Notes under the pieces: generated by a model
Told to the model about the DNA's origin: nothing
What the model saw: the letters and a program-made list of their open reading frames with translations, nothing else
Database searches by the model: none
Shown here: positions 27,935-37,852 of the stretch, in pieces
How positions within the stretch are numbered: position 1 is the stretch's first letter
Layout of the letters: each line of letters starts with the position of its first letter
DNA from: Alphaproteobacteria bacterium
GTDB taxonomy: Bacteria; Pseudomonadota; Alphaproteobacteria; MPNO01; UBA2964
Direction: 5' to 3'
Assembly: GCA_012103315.1 (NCBI GenBank)
Contig: WLWZ01000017.1
Location: 1 to 64,000, forward strand
Length of the DNA stretch: 64,000 bases
Made by a program: the position numbers and the translations under genes

Positions 27935-30088
27935 ATGAATACCGTTCTCGCCGACCGTCCTGCCACTGGTGCGCCAGCTGATTTTGAACTCGTTTCGGAT
28001 TTCGAACCGGCGGGGGATCAACCACAAGCTATCACCGAGATTATTGGCGGCATCAATTCTGAGGAGCGCGATCAGGTACTGCTCGGTGTCACCGGCTCGG
28101 GCAAGACCTTCACCATGGCCAAGGCGATCCAATCGCTGGGCCGCCCTGCTTTGATCCTGGCGCCCAACAAAACCCTCGCGGCGCAGCTCTATGGCGAGAT
28201 GAAAACGTTTTTTCCCAATAATGCGGTCGAGTATTTCGTCTCCTATTACGATTACTATCAGCCGGAAGCCTATGTGCCGCGCACCGACACCTATATCGAG
28301 AAAGACGCGTCGGTAAATGAACAGATCGACCGGATGCGGCATGCAGCAACGCGGTCGCTGCTCGAAAGACGCGATGTGATTATCGTCGCCTCGGTGTCCT
28401 GCATCTATGGTATCGGCTCGGTCGAGACCTATTCGGAAATGACGATACGTTTGAAGGTTGGTGATACGGCGGAGCGCGGTGCCATGCTGCGGCGCTTTGT
28501 CGAGCTGCAATATCGTCGCAATGATCAGAACTTTACCCGTGGCGCGTTTCGGGTGCGGGGCGATCTGGTTGAAATCTTCCCGGCACATTATGAGGATCGC
28601 GGCTGGCGGCTATCGCTGTTTGGCGATGAGATTGAATCGATCCATGAGTTTGATCCGCTGACCGGTGAGAAAACCGGCGAGCTGGAGCAGGTTACGATCT
28701 ATCCGAACAGCCATTACGTGACCCCCAAACCAACGCTGCAGCAGGCCACCAAAGGCATCAAACAGGAACTCAAGACGCGGCTCGCCGAGCTGCAAAAGGA
28801 AAATAAGCTCCTCGAAGCGCAGCGGATCGAGCAGCGCACGGTGTTTGATCTAGAGATGATGGAGGCCACCGGTCATTGTGCCGGAATTGAGAACTATTCC
28901 CGCTATCTCACCGGACGCGCCCCCGGTGAACCGCCCCCGACATTGTTCGAGTATCTACCGGAAGACGCGATGCTGGTGGTCGATGAAAGCCATGTCACCG
29001 TGCCGCAGATCGGCGGCATGTTTAAAGGCGACTTTGCCCGCAAAACCACCTTGTCAGAGTTTGGCTTCCGCCTGCCCTCCTGTGTCGACAACCGACCGCT
29101 CAAATTCGAGGAATGGGAAGGGATGCGACCACAGACGGTCTTTGTCTCCGCCACCCCTGGGCCGTGGGAGTTGGAGCGCACCGGCGGCGTGTTTGTCGAA
29201 CAGGTCATCCGCCCCACCGGGCTGATCGATCCGGTCTGCATCATCCGCCCGGTCGAAAACCAGGTCGATGACGTCATGGCGGAATGCCGCGAATGTGCCC
29301 TCAAAGGTCAGCGCGTGCTGGTTACGACGCTGACCAAGCGGATGTCAGAAGACCTCACCGAATATATGCAGGAAGCCGGTATCCGCGTGCGCTATCTGCA
29401 TTCCGATATCGATACGCTGGAACGCATTGAGATCATCCGCGACCTGCGGCTCGGCGCGTTTGACGTTCTGATCGGTATCAACTTGCTGCGTGAGGGTCTC
29501 GATATCCCGGAATGCGCGTTGGTCGCGATCCTTGATGCCGACAAGGAAGGTTTTTTGCGATCCCGCACGTCGCTGGTGCAGACCATTGGCCGGGCCGCGC
29601 GAAACGTTGATGGCCGCGTGATCCTCTATGCCGACAATATGACCGGTTCGCTGACCTATGCGATTGATGAAACCAACAGGCGGCGCGAAAAGCAGCAGGC
29701 CTATAACGCCGCCAACGGCATCACCCCGGAAAGTGTCCGCAAGGAAATCGGTGATATTCTGGAATCGGTCTATGAAGGCGATCACTTCACGGTCGATACC
29801 GGCGATGAAGATACAACGCATCTCGTGGGCAATAATCTCGCCTCTCATGTTGCCCATCTAAAGGAGCGCATGCATACCGCGGCCGGTGATCTCGAATTTG
29901 AAGAAGCGGCCCGTCTCCGCGATGAAATCCATCGGTTGGAGACCGTTGAGCTTGGTCTTAGTGACCCCGAACCGGTTGGCCCCAAGCGGCTCGCCGCCAG
30001 AATTCGCGCCGCCGATGCAAATAGTCGTGGCAAATTCCGCAACAAGGCCCAACGTAAGCAAGATGCCAAGAAACGTTTGCGGAAATAG
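27935..30088 (+). CDS. uvrB: Excinuclease ABC subunit UvrB
   Basis: A 717-residue UvrB, the damage-verifying helicase of nucleotide excision repair. Visible features are [11 protein letters not shown] near the start, Walker [13 protein letters not shown], the beta-hairpin region [12 protein letters not shown], helicase motifs ([28 protein letters not shown]) and a C-terminal UVR domain ([20 protein letters not shown]) that contacts UvrC. A basic tail follows the UVR domain. uvrC is 2.7 kb further on. No SOS box could be identified in the 124 bases before the start. Confidence 0.97.
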   Translation: MNTVLADRPATGAPADFELVSDFEPAGDQPQAITEIIGGINSEERDQVLLGVTGSGKTFTMAKAIQSLGRPALILAPNKTLAAQLYGEMKTFFPNNAVEYFVSYYDYYQPEAYVPRTDTYIEKDASVNEQIDRMRHAATRSLLERRDVIIVASVSCIYGIGSVETYSEMTIRLKVGDTAERGAMLRRFVELQYRRNDQNFTRGAFRVRGDLVEIFPAHYEDRGWRLSLFGDEIESIHEFDPLTGEKTGELEQVTIYPNSHYVTPKPTLQQATKGIKQELKTRLAELQKENKLLEAQRIEQRTVFDLEMMEATGHCAGIENYSRYLTGRAPGEPPPTLFEYLPEDAMLVVDESHVTVPQIGGMFKGDFARKTTLSEFGFRLPSCVDNRPLKFEEWEGMRPQTVFVSATPGPWELERTGGVFVEQVIRPTGLIDPVCIIRPVENQVDDVMAECRECALKGQRVLVTTLTKRMSEDLTEYMQEAGIRVRYLHSDIDTLERIEIIRDLRLGAFDVLIGINLLREGLDIPECALVAILDADKEGFLRSRTSLVQTIGRAARNVDGRVILYADNMTGSLTYAIDETNRRREKQQAYNAANGITPESVRKEIGDILESVYEGDHFTVDTGDEDTTHLVGNNLASHVAHLKERMHTAAGDLEFEEAARLRDEIHRLETVELGLSDPEPVGPKRLAARIRAADANSRGKFRNKAQRKQDAKKRLRK

Positions 30089-30128
30089 CATCTGTGCGAA
30101 GTGATGGGGGCGAATTGAGACAAGCTTG

Positions 30129-31109
30129 ATGACGAACCTTTTGATGACCATTAGCGGGCTCGCTCTGCTGCTGTTTGGCGGTGAAGCCCTGATCCGCGGC
30201 GCGGTTGGGCTGGCACGGCGGGCCGGCATCTCGCCCTTTATCGTCGGGCTGACGATCATCGGGTTTGGCACGTCAGCACCAGAGGTCGTGGTCAGTGTCG
30301 ATGCCGCGCTTTCTGGTTCACCCGGCATTGCCGTCGGCAATGTCATCGGCAGCAATATCGCCAATATGCTTCTGATTATCGGCGCTGCAGCGGTTTTTGT
30401 GCCACTAGCCGTCCATCCCGATGCGCTCAAGCGCGATGGCACCATGATGGCGTTCGCAACGATCCTGTTTATCGGTATTGCTTTGAGCGGCACCGCGACC
30501 TGGTATCACGGCGCCATCGCCATCGTCGTGCTCATCTCCTATCTGGCCTATTCGATTTGGTCCGACCGCCAGGGGAATGATGCCACAGCCCAACTACATA
30601 GTGACGAAGGTGACCAGTTACAGTCAGGTCTCCCAGACAAAATGTGGGCCATGCTCCTCGCCCTGGTCATCGGGCTTGGCGCGCTGGTGGCTGGATCGCG
30701 TATGGCTGTCATCGGGGCCTCCGCCATCGCCCGAGAGGCCGGGATCAGCGAAGAGGTTATTGGTATTACGCTCGTCGCCTTTGGGACATCGCTACCGGAG
30801 CTCGCAACGGCCATGGTTGCTGCCGCGCGCAAACAGGCTGACGTCTGTATCGGAAATGTCATCGGCAGCAATATCTTTAATCTGCTGGGCATTACCGGCG
30901 CTGCCGCCATCGCGGCGCCCCTGCCCTTTTCCACGGAAGTCATGACCTTCGACATCTGGGTTTTACTGGCCGTCACGGTGTTGTTTTTATGGTTTATGCT
31001 GACCGGTCGCCGTATTCAGCGTTGGGAGGGGGCTGTGCTCCTCGTGCTATATTTCTCCTATATTTCACTGCATTTCATACCCGACGGGATTCTCCCGACG
31101 GGGGCTTGA
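30129..31109 (+). CDS. Calcium/sodium antiporter, YrbG family
   Basis: A 326-residue inner-membrane exchanger of the Ca2+/cation antiporter superfamily with about ten membrane segments. The two inverted alpha-repeats are clear: GLTIIGFGTSAPEVVVSV with NVIGSNIANMLLI in the first half, and GITLVAFGTSLPELATAMV with NVIGSNIFNLLGI in the second; their acidic residues bind the ions. The ATG at 30129 is preferred to the TTG directly before it. It follows uvrB by 40 bases and precedes the SDR gene. Confidence 0.92.
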   Translation: MTNLLMTISGLALLLFGGEALIRGAVGLARRAGISPFIVGLTIIGFGTSAPEVVVSVDAALSGSPGIAVGNVIGSNIANMLLIIGAAAVFVPLAVHPDALKRDGTMMAFATILFIGIALSGTATWYHGAIAIVVLISYLAYSIWSDRQGNDATAQLHSDEGDQLQSGLPDKMWAMLLALVIGLGALVAGSRMAVIGASAIAREAGISEEVIGITLVAFGTSLPELATAMVAAARKQADVCIGNVIGSNIFNLLGITGAAAIAAPLPFSTEVMTFDIWVLLAVTVLFLWFMLTGRRIQRWEGAVLLVLYFSYISLHFIPDGILPTGA

Positions 31110-31140
31110 AGCCGCGTCCGCAATCTCGCATTGTCCCAAT

Positions 31141-31911
31141 ATGTCTGACAAACCACTCAAAAACGCCCTTGTCACTGGTGCGGCCCGACGAATTGGCAGC
31201 GCTATTGCACGCAGCCTCGCCGCGGACGGCTGGTCCGTAGCCGTACATTATCAGGACTCCGCTGAAGATGCCGCGAGCGTGGTAAACGATATTAAGGCGG
31301 CGGGGTGTAATGCGGTTGCCATTCAGGCCGAACTATCGGACGACCGTCAGGCGACGGCTCTGATAGAACAAGCCACCAAAGAAATCGGCCCGATTACCTG
31401 TCTGGTCAATAATGCATCTGTTTTCGAGCCAGACACAATTGAAACAGCAACGGCTGATAGCTGGAACCGCCATATCCAGGCCAATCTGCAGGCGCCGTTC
31501 TTTTTGACACAACGGTTCTCTGAGCTGTTGCCCGATGATCAAACCGGCAATGTCATTAATTTATTAGACCAACGTGTGTGGAATCTGACACCGCACTTTG
31601 TTTCCTATACGGTCAGCAAATCCGGCCTCTGGGCGCTAACCCAAAGTCTTGCACTGGCCCTCGCACCGCGTATCCGCGTCAATGGCATTGGCCCCGGCCC
31701 CGCTTTGCCCAGCCCAAGACAGTCGCAAGAACAGTTCGCTGAGCAATGCGCAGATACACCGCTTGGCCAAGGCACCTCTCCGGAAGAAATCAGTCAAGCA
31801 GTACAGTATATCCTTTCTGCACAATCGATGACCGGTCAGATGATCGCCCTGGATGGCGGACAGCATCTCGGCTGGGCACAGCCCAACGATGATGCCGCAC
31901 CAGTTGAGTAA
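31141..31911 (+). CDS. SDR-family oxidoreductase, probable pteridine reductase
   Basis: A 256-residue short-chain dehydrogenase. NAD(P)-binding is shown by TGAARRIGSAIA (about residues 12-23) and NNAS; the catalytic tyrosine and lysine are in SYTVSKSGLWALT. The stretch GPGPALPSPRQSQEQF is typical of the FolM/PTR1-like group that reduces dihydropteridines such as dihydromonapterin. The next gene is folB, which supports a folate or pterin role. The general SDR assignment is firm and the pteridine role is likely. Confidence 0.85.
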   Translation: MSDKPLKNALVTGAARRIGSAIARSLAADGWSVAVHYQDSAEDAASVVNDIKAAGCNAVAIQAELSDDRQATALIEQATKEIGPITCLVNNASVFEPDTIETATADSWNRHIQANLQAPFFLTQRFSELLPDDQTGNVINLLDQRVWNLTPHFVSYTVSKSGLWALTQSLALALAPRIRVNGIGPGPALPSPRQSQEQFAEQCADTPLGQGTSPEEISQAVQYILSAQSMTGQMIALDGGQHLGWAQPNDDAAPVE

Positions 31912-31971
31912 TAGAAGAGTTCGTTAAAGATAGTTGAGTACAACAGGTCATAAGACCAAAGGATTAGATAG

Positions 31972-32379
31972 ATGAGTTCTCAAGGCGCTGTTCGTCCACT
32001 GCACCAGCATGGTCACCCAGGGGTTCGTCATGTGTTTGTCCGCGATTTGGTCATCCCGGCTTTGATCGGTATCCATACGCATGAGAAGGATGGAACACAG
32101 AGAATTAGGGTAAATCTGGACATGGAGGTCCCCGAAGCAGACAACCCCGTCCAAGATCGGCTCTCAGACGTCGTGTGTTATGAAGAAATCGTCGATGGTA
32201 TCAGAGCAATCGTCGATGCGGGCCATATCAACCTGGTCGAAACACTTGCTGAAAAGATCGCAACGCGAATACTTGCGGACCAAAGAATAGATCGCGTAAG
32301 AGTTCGAGTTGAAAAACTCGATATATTCGCCGATGCTGCTAGTGTTGGGGTAGAAATCGAACGTTCCCGTCATCAATGA
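31972..32379 (+). CDS. folB: Dihydroneopterin aldolase family protein
   Basis: A 135-residue FolB-type protein, which converts dihydroneopterin to 6-hydroxymethyl-dihydropterin in folate synthesis (or epimerises related pterins). Family features are VFVRDLVIPALIGIHTHEKDGTQRIRVNLDME, split here across residues 25-55, then YEEIVDGIRAIV and LVETLAEKIA with the catalytic-region glutamate. The first 20 residues are extra compared with the usual start. It follows the pteridine-reductase-like SDR by 60 bases; folP lies elsewhere in the window (41615-42679). Confidence 0.87.
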   Translation: MSSQGAVRPLHQHGHPGVRHVFVRDLVIPALIGIHTHEKDGTQRIRVNLDMEVPEADNPVQDRLSDVVCYEEIVDGIRAIVDAGHINLVETLAEKIATRILADQRIDRVRVRVEKLDIFADAASVGVEIERSRHQ

Positions 32380-32756
32380 CTTAGTGTTTCAAAATAATCG
32401 AATTGTGAATTCACAGCAAATTTGTACACACTAAATTTTTTTGTCCTAACCTAATCGATGCTTTTATATTACGACGAAATCTTCATAAAATCTTTATTAA
32501 ACTGTAAACATTTATTAACCGGATTAACAAAAAACAACGAAAAAACAATAACTTAGATAAATGCCTAATTAATAGGCAAATCGAGATAAACTCAATGATC
32601 GCAAGAGGGTGAGCAAAAGGTGATGAGCTTATCTACAGACTTATCCACAGCACTCGTGGACAACATTAAGCATCCGAATTCACCGACACCGACTTTGCCC
32701 TTATTCGGGTTCACGAAAAGCGGTAACACGCTTATTTGGAATACAAAACCAGCCCC
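32380..32756. other. AT-rich intergenic region with DnaA boxes, origin-like
   Basis: No gene is seen here. Positions 32395-32580 are strongly AT-rich with many A/T runs and TTAA motifs. They are followed by TTATCTACA (32629-32637), a perfect DnaA box TTATCCACA (32641-32649) and, on the other strand, TTGTCCACG (32655-32663). A DNA-unwinding-like stretch next to DnaA boxes is the layout of a replication origin, but three boxes are few, and a DnaA-controlled promoter is an alternative. Confidence 0.4.
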
Positions 32757-34643
32757 ATGACCGACGACACAGACAAATCAGTTATACTGGCACCATCGCT
32801 AAAACGCGGCGCCGATATCATTGCGGGCGTCGTCAAAACCCTTAGCGGTAGCCCCGGTGTTTATCGAATGATCGATGAAGACGGCAATCCGCTTTACGTT
32901 GGTAAAGCAAAGAACCTGAAACGTCGCGTCGTGACCTATTCTCGACCGGACAAACTGCCGGTACGACTGCAGCGTATGATTGCCGCCACCCGCACGATGG
33001 AGATCGTTCAAACTCATACCGAAGTTGAAGCGTTGCTGCTCGAAAGCAACCTCATCAAAAAGCTGAAGCCGCGCTACAATGTCATGCTGCGGGATGATAA
33101 ATCCTTTCCCTATATCCTTTTGACAACCGGTACTGATTGGCCACAACTCATCAAACATCGCGGCAGTCGATCGCGTGACGGCGAGTATTTTGGGCCCTTT
33201 GCGTCAGCCGGTGCTGTCAATCGAACGCTCGCTGCGTTGCAGCGGGCATTCCCCTTACGCAACTGCTCAGACAATATCTTCGCTGGTCGCACCCGACCCT
33301 GTTTGCAATATCAGATTAAACGCTGCACCGCGCCCTGCGTCGACCGCATCAGCAGCGACGATTACGGCGCGATTGTCGATGAAGCACGTGACTTTCTCAC
33401 CGGTGATAGTCGAAATCTACAGAAAGGCCTGCTGTCCCGGATGGAGAAAGCCGCCGAGGATATGGAATACGAAACAGCAGCAATTTATCGCGATCGAATT
33501 AAGGCGCTAACCCAAATTCAGGCAAAACAGGACATTAACGTCCAAAGTGTCGGGGATGCCGATATTGTTGCAGCCTATGCAGCAAGTGGCCTGGTCTGTA
33601 TCCAGGTATTCTTCTTTCGCAACGGTCAGAATTTTGGCAACCGAACCTATTTTCCAACGCGGGCCACTGGCTTGCCTATTGCTGATGTACTTGCCGCTTT
33701 CCTCGGACAATTCTACTCGGACAAAACTCCACCGCCGACCATTCTAGTCAATGAAACGCCGCCAGAACGCGACCTAATCGCTAATGCTCTCTCAGTTCGA
33801 GCTGACCGCAAGGTAACACTCAGTAAGCCTTCTAGAGGCTCTAAACGGACATTAGTCGAACACGCTCAGGCCAATGCCCGGGAAGCACTGGCTCGGCGAC
33901 TGGCGGAAAGCGGCACCCAACGGCGATTGCTCGAGGGACTTACTGACGCTCTATACCTTGACTCTCCGCCACAGCGCATCGAGGTATACGATAATAGCCA
34001 TATATCCGGCACCAAAGCCGTCGGCGGCATGATTGTTGCGGGCCCAGACGGGTTAATGAAGCAGGCCTATCGCAAGTTCAACATCAAGGATCAAAGCCTG
34101 GAGCCCGGCGATGATTACGGCATGATGCAGGAAGTTCTAACCCGCCGGTTTCAACGAGCACAACGCGAAGATCCCGACCGGCAATCAGGGAATTGGCCTG
34201 ACCTCGTTCTAATCGACGGTGGCCAAGGACATCTCAAGGCCGTCTGCGAGGTTATGGCCGAGTTGGCTATCGACGACATCCCAATCGTCGCCATCGCCAA
34301 GGGACCGGACCGTGATGCTGGGCGCGAACGGTTTTTTATGCAGGACAAGCCGTCCTTTATGCTGAAACCCAACGACCCTGTTCTATATTTCCTGCAGCGG
34401 CTACGCGATGAGGCGCATCGTTTTGCCATTGGAAGTCACCGGGCCCGCCGCAAGAAGGCCATCGGCGAGTCACCACTTGATGAAATCGCCGGCGTAGGTG
34501 CCAACCGCAAGCGCGCTCTGCTACATCACTTTGGGTCAGCCCGCAGCGTTGGGGGTGCGGGCGTCGCTGATCTCGAAGCTGTGAACGGAATTAGCGGTCC
34601 TATGGCAAAAAAGATTTATGACCATTTCCATCCTGACGGTTAA
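32757..34643 (+). CDS. uvrC: Excinuclease ABC subunit UvrC
   Basis: A 628-residue UvrC, the dual-incision nuclease of nucleotide excision repair. The N-terminal GIY-YIG nuclease shows SPGVYRMIDEDGNPLYVGKA followed by KRRV; a central cysteine-containing region, a UVR domain (LLSRMEKAAEDMEYETAAIY), an RNase H-like C-terminal nuclease (EVYDNSHISGTKAVGGMIV; LVLIDGGQGHL) and a helix-hairpin-helix end (LDEIAGVGANRKRALLHHF) follow. The ATG at 32757 is preferred to a TTG seven codons earlier. The upstream region holds DnaA boxes. Confidence 0.96.
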   Translation: MTDDTDKSVILAPSLKRGADIIAGVVKTLSGSPGVYRMIDEDGNPLYVGKAKNLKRRVVTYSRPDKLPVRLQRMIAATRTMEIVQTHTEVEALLLESNLIKKLKPRYNVMLRDDKSFPYILLTTGTDWPQLIKHRGSRSRDGEYFGPFASAGAVNRTLAALQRAFPLRNCSDNIFAGRTRPCLQYQIKRCTAPCVDRISSDDYGAIVDEARDFLTGDSRNLQKGLLSRMEKAAEDMEYETAAIYRDRIKALTQIQAKQDINVQSVGDADIVAAYAASGLVCIQVFFFRNGQNFGNRTYFPTRATGLPIADVLAAFLGQFYSDKTPPPTILVNETPPERDLIANALSVRADRKVTLSKPSRGSKRTLVEHAQANAREALARRLAESGTQRRLLEGLTDALYLDSPPQRIEVYDNSHISGTKAVGGMIVAGPDGLMKQAYRKFNIKDQSLEPGDDYGMMQEVLTRRFQRAQREDPDRQSGNWPDLVLIDGGQGHLKAVCEVMAELAIDDIPIVAIAKGPDRDAGRERFFMQDKPSFMLKPNDPVLYFLQRLRDEAHRFAIGSHRARRKKAIGESPLDEIAGVGANRKRALLHHFGSARSVGGAGVADLEAVNGISGPMAKKIYDHFHPDG

Positions 34644-34713
34644 GATGGTATCCGCTATAGCCAGAGTGTTTACCGTGCCTGGGGGCGCGGGTTGAGATGA
34701 TCAGGTCGGACAT

Positions 34714-35304
34714 ATGCTGACGAATATTCCAATGCTGTTGACGCTATTCCGGATCGCTGCCATTCCGGGCGTCGTCGCCTTACTGTACTTGGACACGAAT
34801 CTCGGCCGCTACCTCGCCTGCACCTTGTTTGGCATCGCCGCGATTACCGATTTCTTCGACGGTTACCTCGCCCGCGCTTGGAGCCAACAATCCAAAATGG
34901 GGCAATTTCTTGATCCCGTTGCCGACAAACTACTTGTGGCCGCCGCCTTATTGATGATGACAGGGTTTGGACAGATAAGCGGACTCATCATCCTGCCTGC
35001 CATGGTGATTCTGTGCCGTGAGATCATGGTTTCGGGTTTACGAGAGTTTCTAGCCGAAATCCGCGTTGGCGTGCCGGTCAGCACACTGGCTAAATGGAAG
35101 ACGACGCTGCAGATGTTCGCCATCGGATTCCTGATGGTTGGCGATGCGGGACCTGAATTGCTACCGACCCGCCTAATCGGTGAAACCGGCCTGTGGATCG
35201 CCGCTGTCTTGACCCTCATCACGGGTTATGACTATCTGCACGCTGGATTGCGGCACATGGAAACAACAGACGATCCGGGGGACGGCCTACACCATAAGGG
35301 GTAA
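34714..35304 (+). CDS. pgsA: CDP-diacylglycerol--glycerol-3-phosphate phosphatidyltransferase
   Basis: A 196-residue integral membrane enzyme that makes phosphatidylglycerol phosphate. It begins MLTNIPMLLTLFRIAAIPG, and carries the CDP-alcohol phosphotransferase motif D-G-AR-G-D-D in FFDGYLARAW and SKMGQFLDPVADKL. Four to five membrane segments are evident. The uvrC-pgsA order is common in proteobacteria. The molybdenum cofactor genes follow after 29 bases. Confidence 0.95.
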   Translation: MLTNIPMLLTLFRIAAIPGVVALLYLDTNLGRYLACTLFGIAAITDFFDGYLARAWSQQSKMGQFLDPVADKLLVAAALLMMTGFGQISGLIILPAMVILCREIMVSGLREFLAEIRVGVPVSTLAKWKTTLQMFAIGFLMVGDAGPELLPTRLIGETGLWIAAVLTLITGYDYLHAGLRHMETTDDPGDGLHHKG

Positions 35305-35333
35305 GGCCGGGAATACCCCCGGAGACCAGAAAC

Positions 35334-35855
35334 ATGAAGACATTTGGGTTCGCAGGTTGGAGCGGCAGCGGAAAAACGCGCTTAATCGTACGGCTATTGC
35401 CGGAACTGATCAGCCGCGGCTTCAGTGTGTCGACCATTAAACACGCGCACCACAATTTCGACATCGACCAGCCCGGTAAAGACTCCCATGAACATCGTGA
35501 GGCCGGCGCCTCTGAGGTTATGATTGCCTCCGAAAAGCGCTGGGCCTTGATGCACGAACATCGCGGTGCAGCCGAACCCGATGCCAACGCGTTGATCGCA
35601 GAAATGACACCGGTTGATCTGGTTCTCATTGAAGGGTTTAAAACCCACGCCCACCCCAAATTGGAAATCCACCGAACGACCCTCGGCAAGCCCCTCCTCT
35701 ATCCGCAGGATCCGCAAATTGTTGCTATTGCCAGCGATAAGGTTCTAACGGACCTGGTCTTGCCGAACTTCGAGGTGGAGGACATTCAATCGATTGCCGA
35801 CTTTATCGAGCAACATTGCGACCTAACCCGCCCGGCAATCCCCGGAGTGGCTTGA
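35334..35855 (+). CDS. mobB: Molybdopterin-guanine dinucleotide biosynthesis adaptor MobB
   Basis: A 173-residue P-loop GTPase that assists guanylylation of molybdopterin. Walker A is GWSGSGKTRL at about residues 7-16; KHAHHNFDIDQPGKDS and the HREAGASEVMIAS region are family features, and VLIEGFKTHAHPKLEI is the typical late motif. It starts the operon mobB-moeA-moaD-moaE; moeA follows after two bases. Confidence 0.95.
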   Translation: MKTFGFAGWSGSGKTRLIVRLLPELISRGFSVSTIKHAHHNFDIDQPGKDSHEHREAGASEVMIASEKRWALMHEHRGAAEPDANALIAEMTPVDLVLIEGFKTHAHPKLEIHRTTLGKPLLYPQDPQIVAIASDKVLTDLVLPNFEVEDIQSIADFIEQHCDLTRPAIPGVA

Positions 35856-35857
35856 CC

Positions 35858-37114
35858 ATGGCACAACTCAGCGATGATTGTTTTGCCTTTGGCGGCGAGT
35901 TAATGACGACCGAAGCTGCACTGGCTGAACTCAAAGGACGACTAAGCTGTGTATGCGAATCCGAAGAGGTCGCTCTGGCAAATGCTGCGGGGCGTATCCT
36001 CGCGGCCGATATAGTCTCGAATTATGCAGTTCCCGGACATGACAATGCAGCTGTCGACGGTTATGCGGTGTTCTTTGATGATCTACGACCAGGCGGAGAG
36101 ACCACGCTCCCGGTAACCGGGCGTATCGCCGCTGGTCACCCTCTCGATGGCGATGCCGTGCGTGGCAATGCCTACCGAATATTTACGGGCGCCCCAATGC
36201 CCGAAGGCCCGGACACGATCCTGATGCAGGAAGACTGTAGCTTTGACGGCGACGAGGTCGTAACGATACCACCGGGTATCAAACGCGGGGCCAACCGGCG
36301 TTTTGCCGGCGAAGATATCGCTTCAGGAGATACCATCCTAACCAAAGGCCAGCGTCTGCGTCCCCAGGAAGTTGGATTAGCGGCCTCAGTTGGACAGCAA
36401 TCACTTAGCGTTTTTCGTCCACTGCGTGCGGCCTTGTTCTCGACCGGCGACGAAGTGCGCGACGTTGGAGAAGCTCTTGCCCCTGGCTTCATCTATGATG
36501 CCAACCGTTATTCAGTCGCGGCACTGCTCAGCGACCTTGGCTGTGACATTGATGATCTCGGCATTTTGCCGGACGAGCACAACATTATCCGCGATGCGTT
36601 GCGCGCTGCTGCGAAAGAACATGATGTCATCATTACCTCCGCTGGCGTTTCCACCGGCGAAGAGGATCATATTCGCAATGCAATCAACGATTTAGGCGGC
36701 ATCCATTTTTGGCGGCTCGCGATCCGACCCGGCAGACCGATTGCCCTCGGGCAGATTGGCACTGTACCTTTTATTGGCCTGCCAGGGAATCCAGTGGCGA
36801 GCATGGTAACCTTTATGCGTTTCGCGCGACCAGCGTTGCTCCAGATGAGTGGTGCTACGGATATCGAACCGAAATTCTTTCGAGTCCCTGCCGCCTTTAC
36901 ATACAAAAAAAAGCAAGGGCGCCGCGAATGGGTACGGGCGAGACTTTCGGTCGCGGACGACGGCCAACTACAGGCCGAGAAGTTTTCCCGCAGTGGCGCT
37001 GGTATACTTACGTCTATGGTGGCGTCCGACGGACTGGTGGAATTGGGCGAAGAGTTGACCGGCGTCGAAGCGGGTAACATGGTCGATTTCCTGCCCTTTA
37101 ATGAGGTGCGTTAA
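35858..37114 (+). CDS. moeA: Molybdopterin molybdenumtransferase MoeA
   Basis: A 418-residue enzyme that inserts molybdate into adenylylated molybdopterin. The start at 35858 (MAQLSDDCFAFGGELM) leaves a two-base gap after mobB; an earlier in-frame codon would overlap mobB. Family motifs are VPGHDNAAVDGYAV, RIFTGAPMPEGPDTILMQED, IITSAGVSTGEEDHI and the FIGLPGNPVASMVTF segment. The stop overlaps the moaD start (TAATG). Confidence 0.96.
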   Translation: MAQLSDDCFAFGGELMTTEAALAELKGRLSCVCESEEVALANAAGRILAADIVSNYAVPGHDNAAVDGYAVFFDDLRPGGETTLPVTGRIAAGHPLDGDAVRGNAYRIFTGAPMPEGPDTILMQEDCSFDGDEVVTIPPGIKRGANRRFAGEDIASGDTILTKGQRLRPQEVGLAASVGQQSLSVFRPLRAALFSTGDEVRDVGEALAPGFIYDANRYSVAALLSDLGCDIDDLGILPDEHNIIRDALRAAAKEHDVIITSAGVSTGEEDHIRNAINDLGGIHFWRLAIRPGRPIALGQIGTVPFIGLPGNPVASMVTFMRFARPALLQMSGATDIEPKFFRVPAAFTYKKKQGRREWVRARLSVADDGQLQAEKFSRSGAGILTSMVASDGLVELGEELTGVEAGNMVDFLPFNEVR

Positions 37115-37365
37115 TGCAATTGCTCTATTTTGGCTGGGTCCGTACACGGATCGGCATCGGCCGCGAAACACTCGAACTGCCCCCCGATATTGCTGACGTG
37201 AAATCACTCGTTGAATGGCTGAAACAACGCGGCGATGGCTATCGCGAGGCACTGGAAGATCTGACAGTAATCCGCGTCGCGGTAAATCAAGAGATGGTTG
37301 ATCTTGATGCGGAAATTGCGCCGGGCGATGAAGTTGCTCTATTTCCACCGATGACGGGGGGCTGA
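37114..37365 (+). CDS. moaD: Molybdopterin synthase sulfur carrier subunit MoaD
   Basis: An 83-residue ubiquitin-like protein whose C-terminal Gly-Gly (ALFPPMTGG) is thiocarboxylated and supplies sulfur to MoaE for making molybdopterin. The length and beta-grasp pattern are normal. It overlaps moeA by one base and is followed five bases later by moaE. Confidence 0.95.
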   Translation: MQLLYFGWVRTRIGIGRETLELPPDIADVKSLVEWLKQRGDGYREALEDLTVIRVAVNQEMVDLDAEIAPGDEVALFPPMTGG

Positions 37366-37370
37366 ACCAT

Positions 37371-37832
37371 ATGATCAGGGTTCAGGAACAGGATTTTGAT
37401 ATCGGAACAGAGCTTGCCAGTCTGACCGACGGCAAAACGACGGTTGGCGGCCTCGGCTGTTTTGTCGGTCTGGTCCGCGATATGGCCAATGACGAGCAAA
37501 TCAGTTCAATGACGCTCGAACATTATCCGGGCATGACGGAAAAACAACTCGAAGCAATCGAAGCAAAAGCTCGTGATCGGTGGCCTCTGCAGGATGTTCT
37601 CATCATTCATCGCTATGGACGACTTGAGCCCGGTGACAGGATCGTGCTCGTCGCTACGACATCGGCCCACCGGGAAGCTGCCCTCGAAAGCTGTCATTTC
37701 CTCATCGACTGGCTCAAGACAAAGGCGCCGTTCTGGAAGCTTGAAGCGTCGGAGACCGGCGAAAGCTGGGTCGCTGCACGTGATGCCGACAATGAGGCCG
37801 CCGACCGTTGGTCAGCAGACCGCCCCAAATAA
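37371..37832 (+). CDS. moaE: Molybdopterin synthase catalytic subunit MoaE
   Basis: A 153-residue MoaE, which joins two MoaD-borne sulfurs to precursor Z to form molybdopterin. Visible motifs are GGLGCFVGLVRDMAND, TLEHYPGMTEKQLEAIE, LIIHRYGRLEPGDRIVLV and the late KTKAPFWKLEASETGESWV. It ends the molybdenum cofactor operon and converges with ilvE. moaA, moaC and mogA are not in the window. Confidence 0.95.
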   Translation: MIRVQEQDFDIGTELASLTDGKTTVGGLGCFVGLVRDMANDEQISSMTLEHYPGMTEKQLEAIEAKARDRWPLQDVLIIHRYGRLEPGDRIVLVATTSAHREAALESCHFLIDWLKTKAPFWKLEASETGESWVAARDADNEAADRWSADRPK

Positions 37833-37852
37833 ATTAAAGAAACGTTGAGTGG

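Noticed and set aside
27811..27966. A longer N-terminus for the second Rieske oxygenase
   Set aside because: The added 52 residues are unrelated to the family and would overlap the uvrB start; MYLRNRWYVAAW is the normal beginning.
31084..31105. Direct repeat CCCGACGGG near the end of the antiporter gene as a terminator
   Set aside because: Both copies are inside the coding sequence (product ends PDGILPTGA), are short, and no T-run follows.
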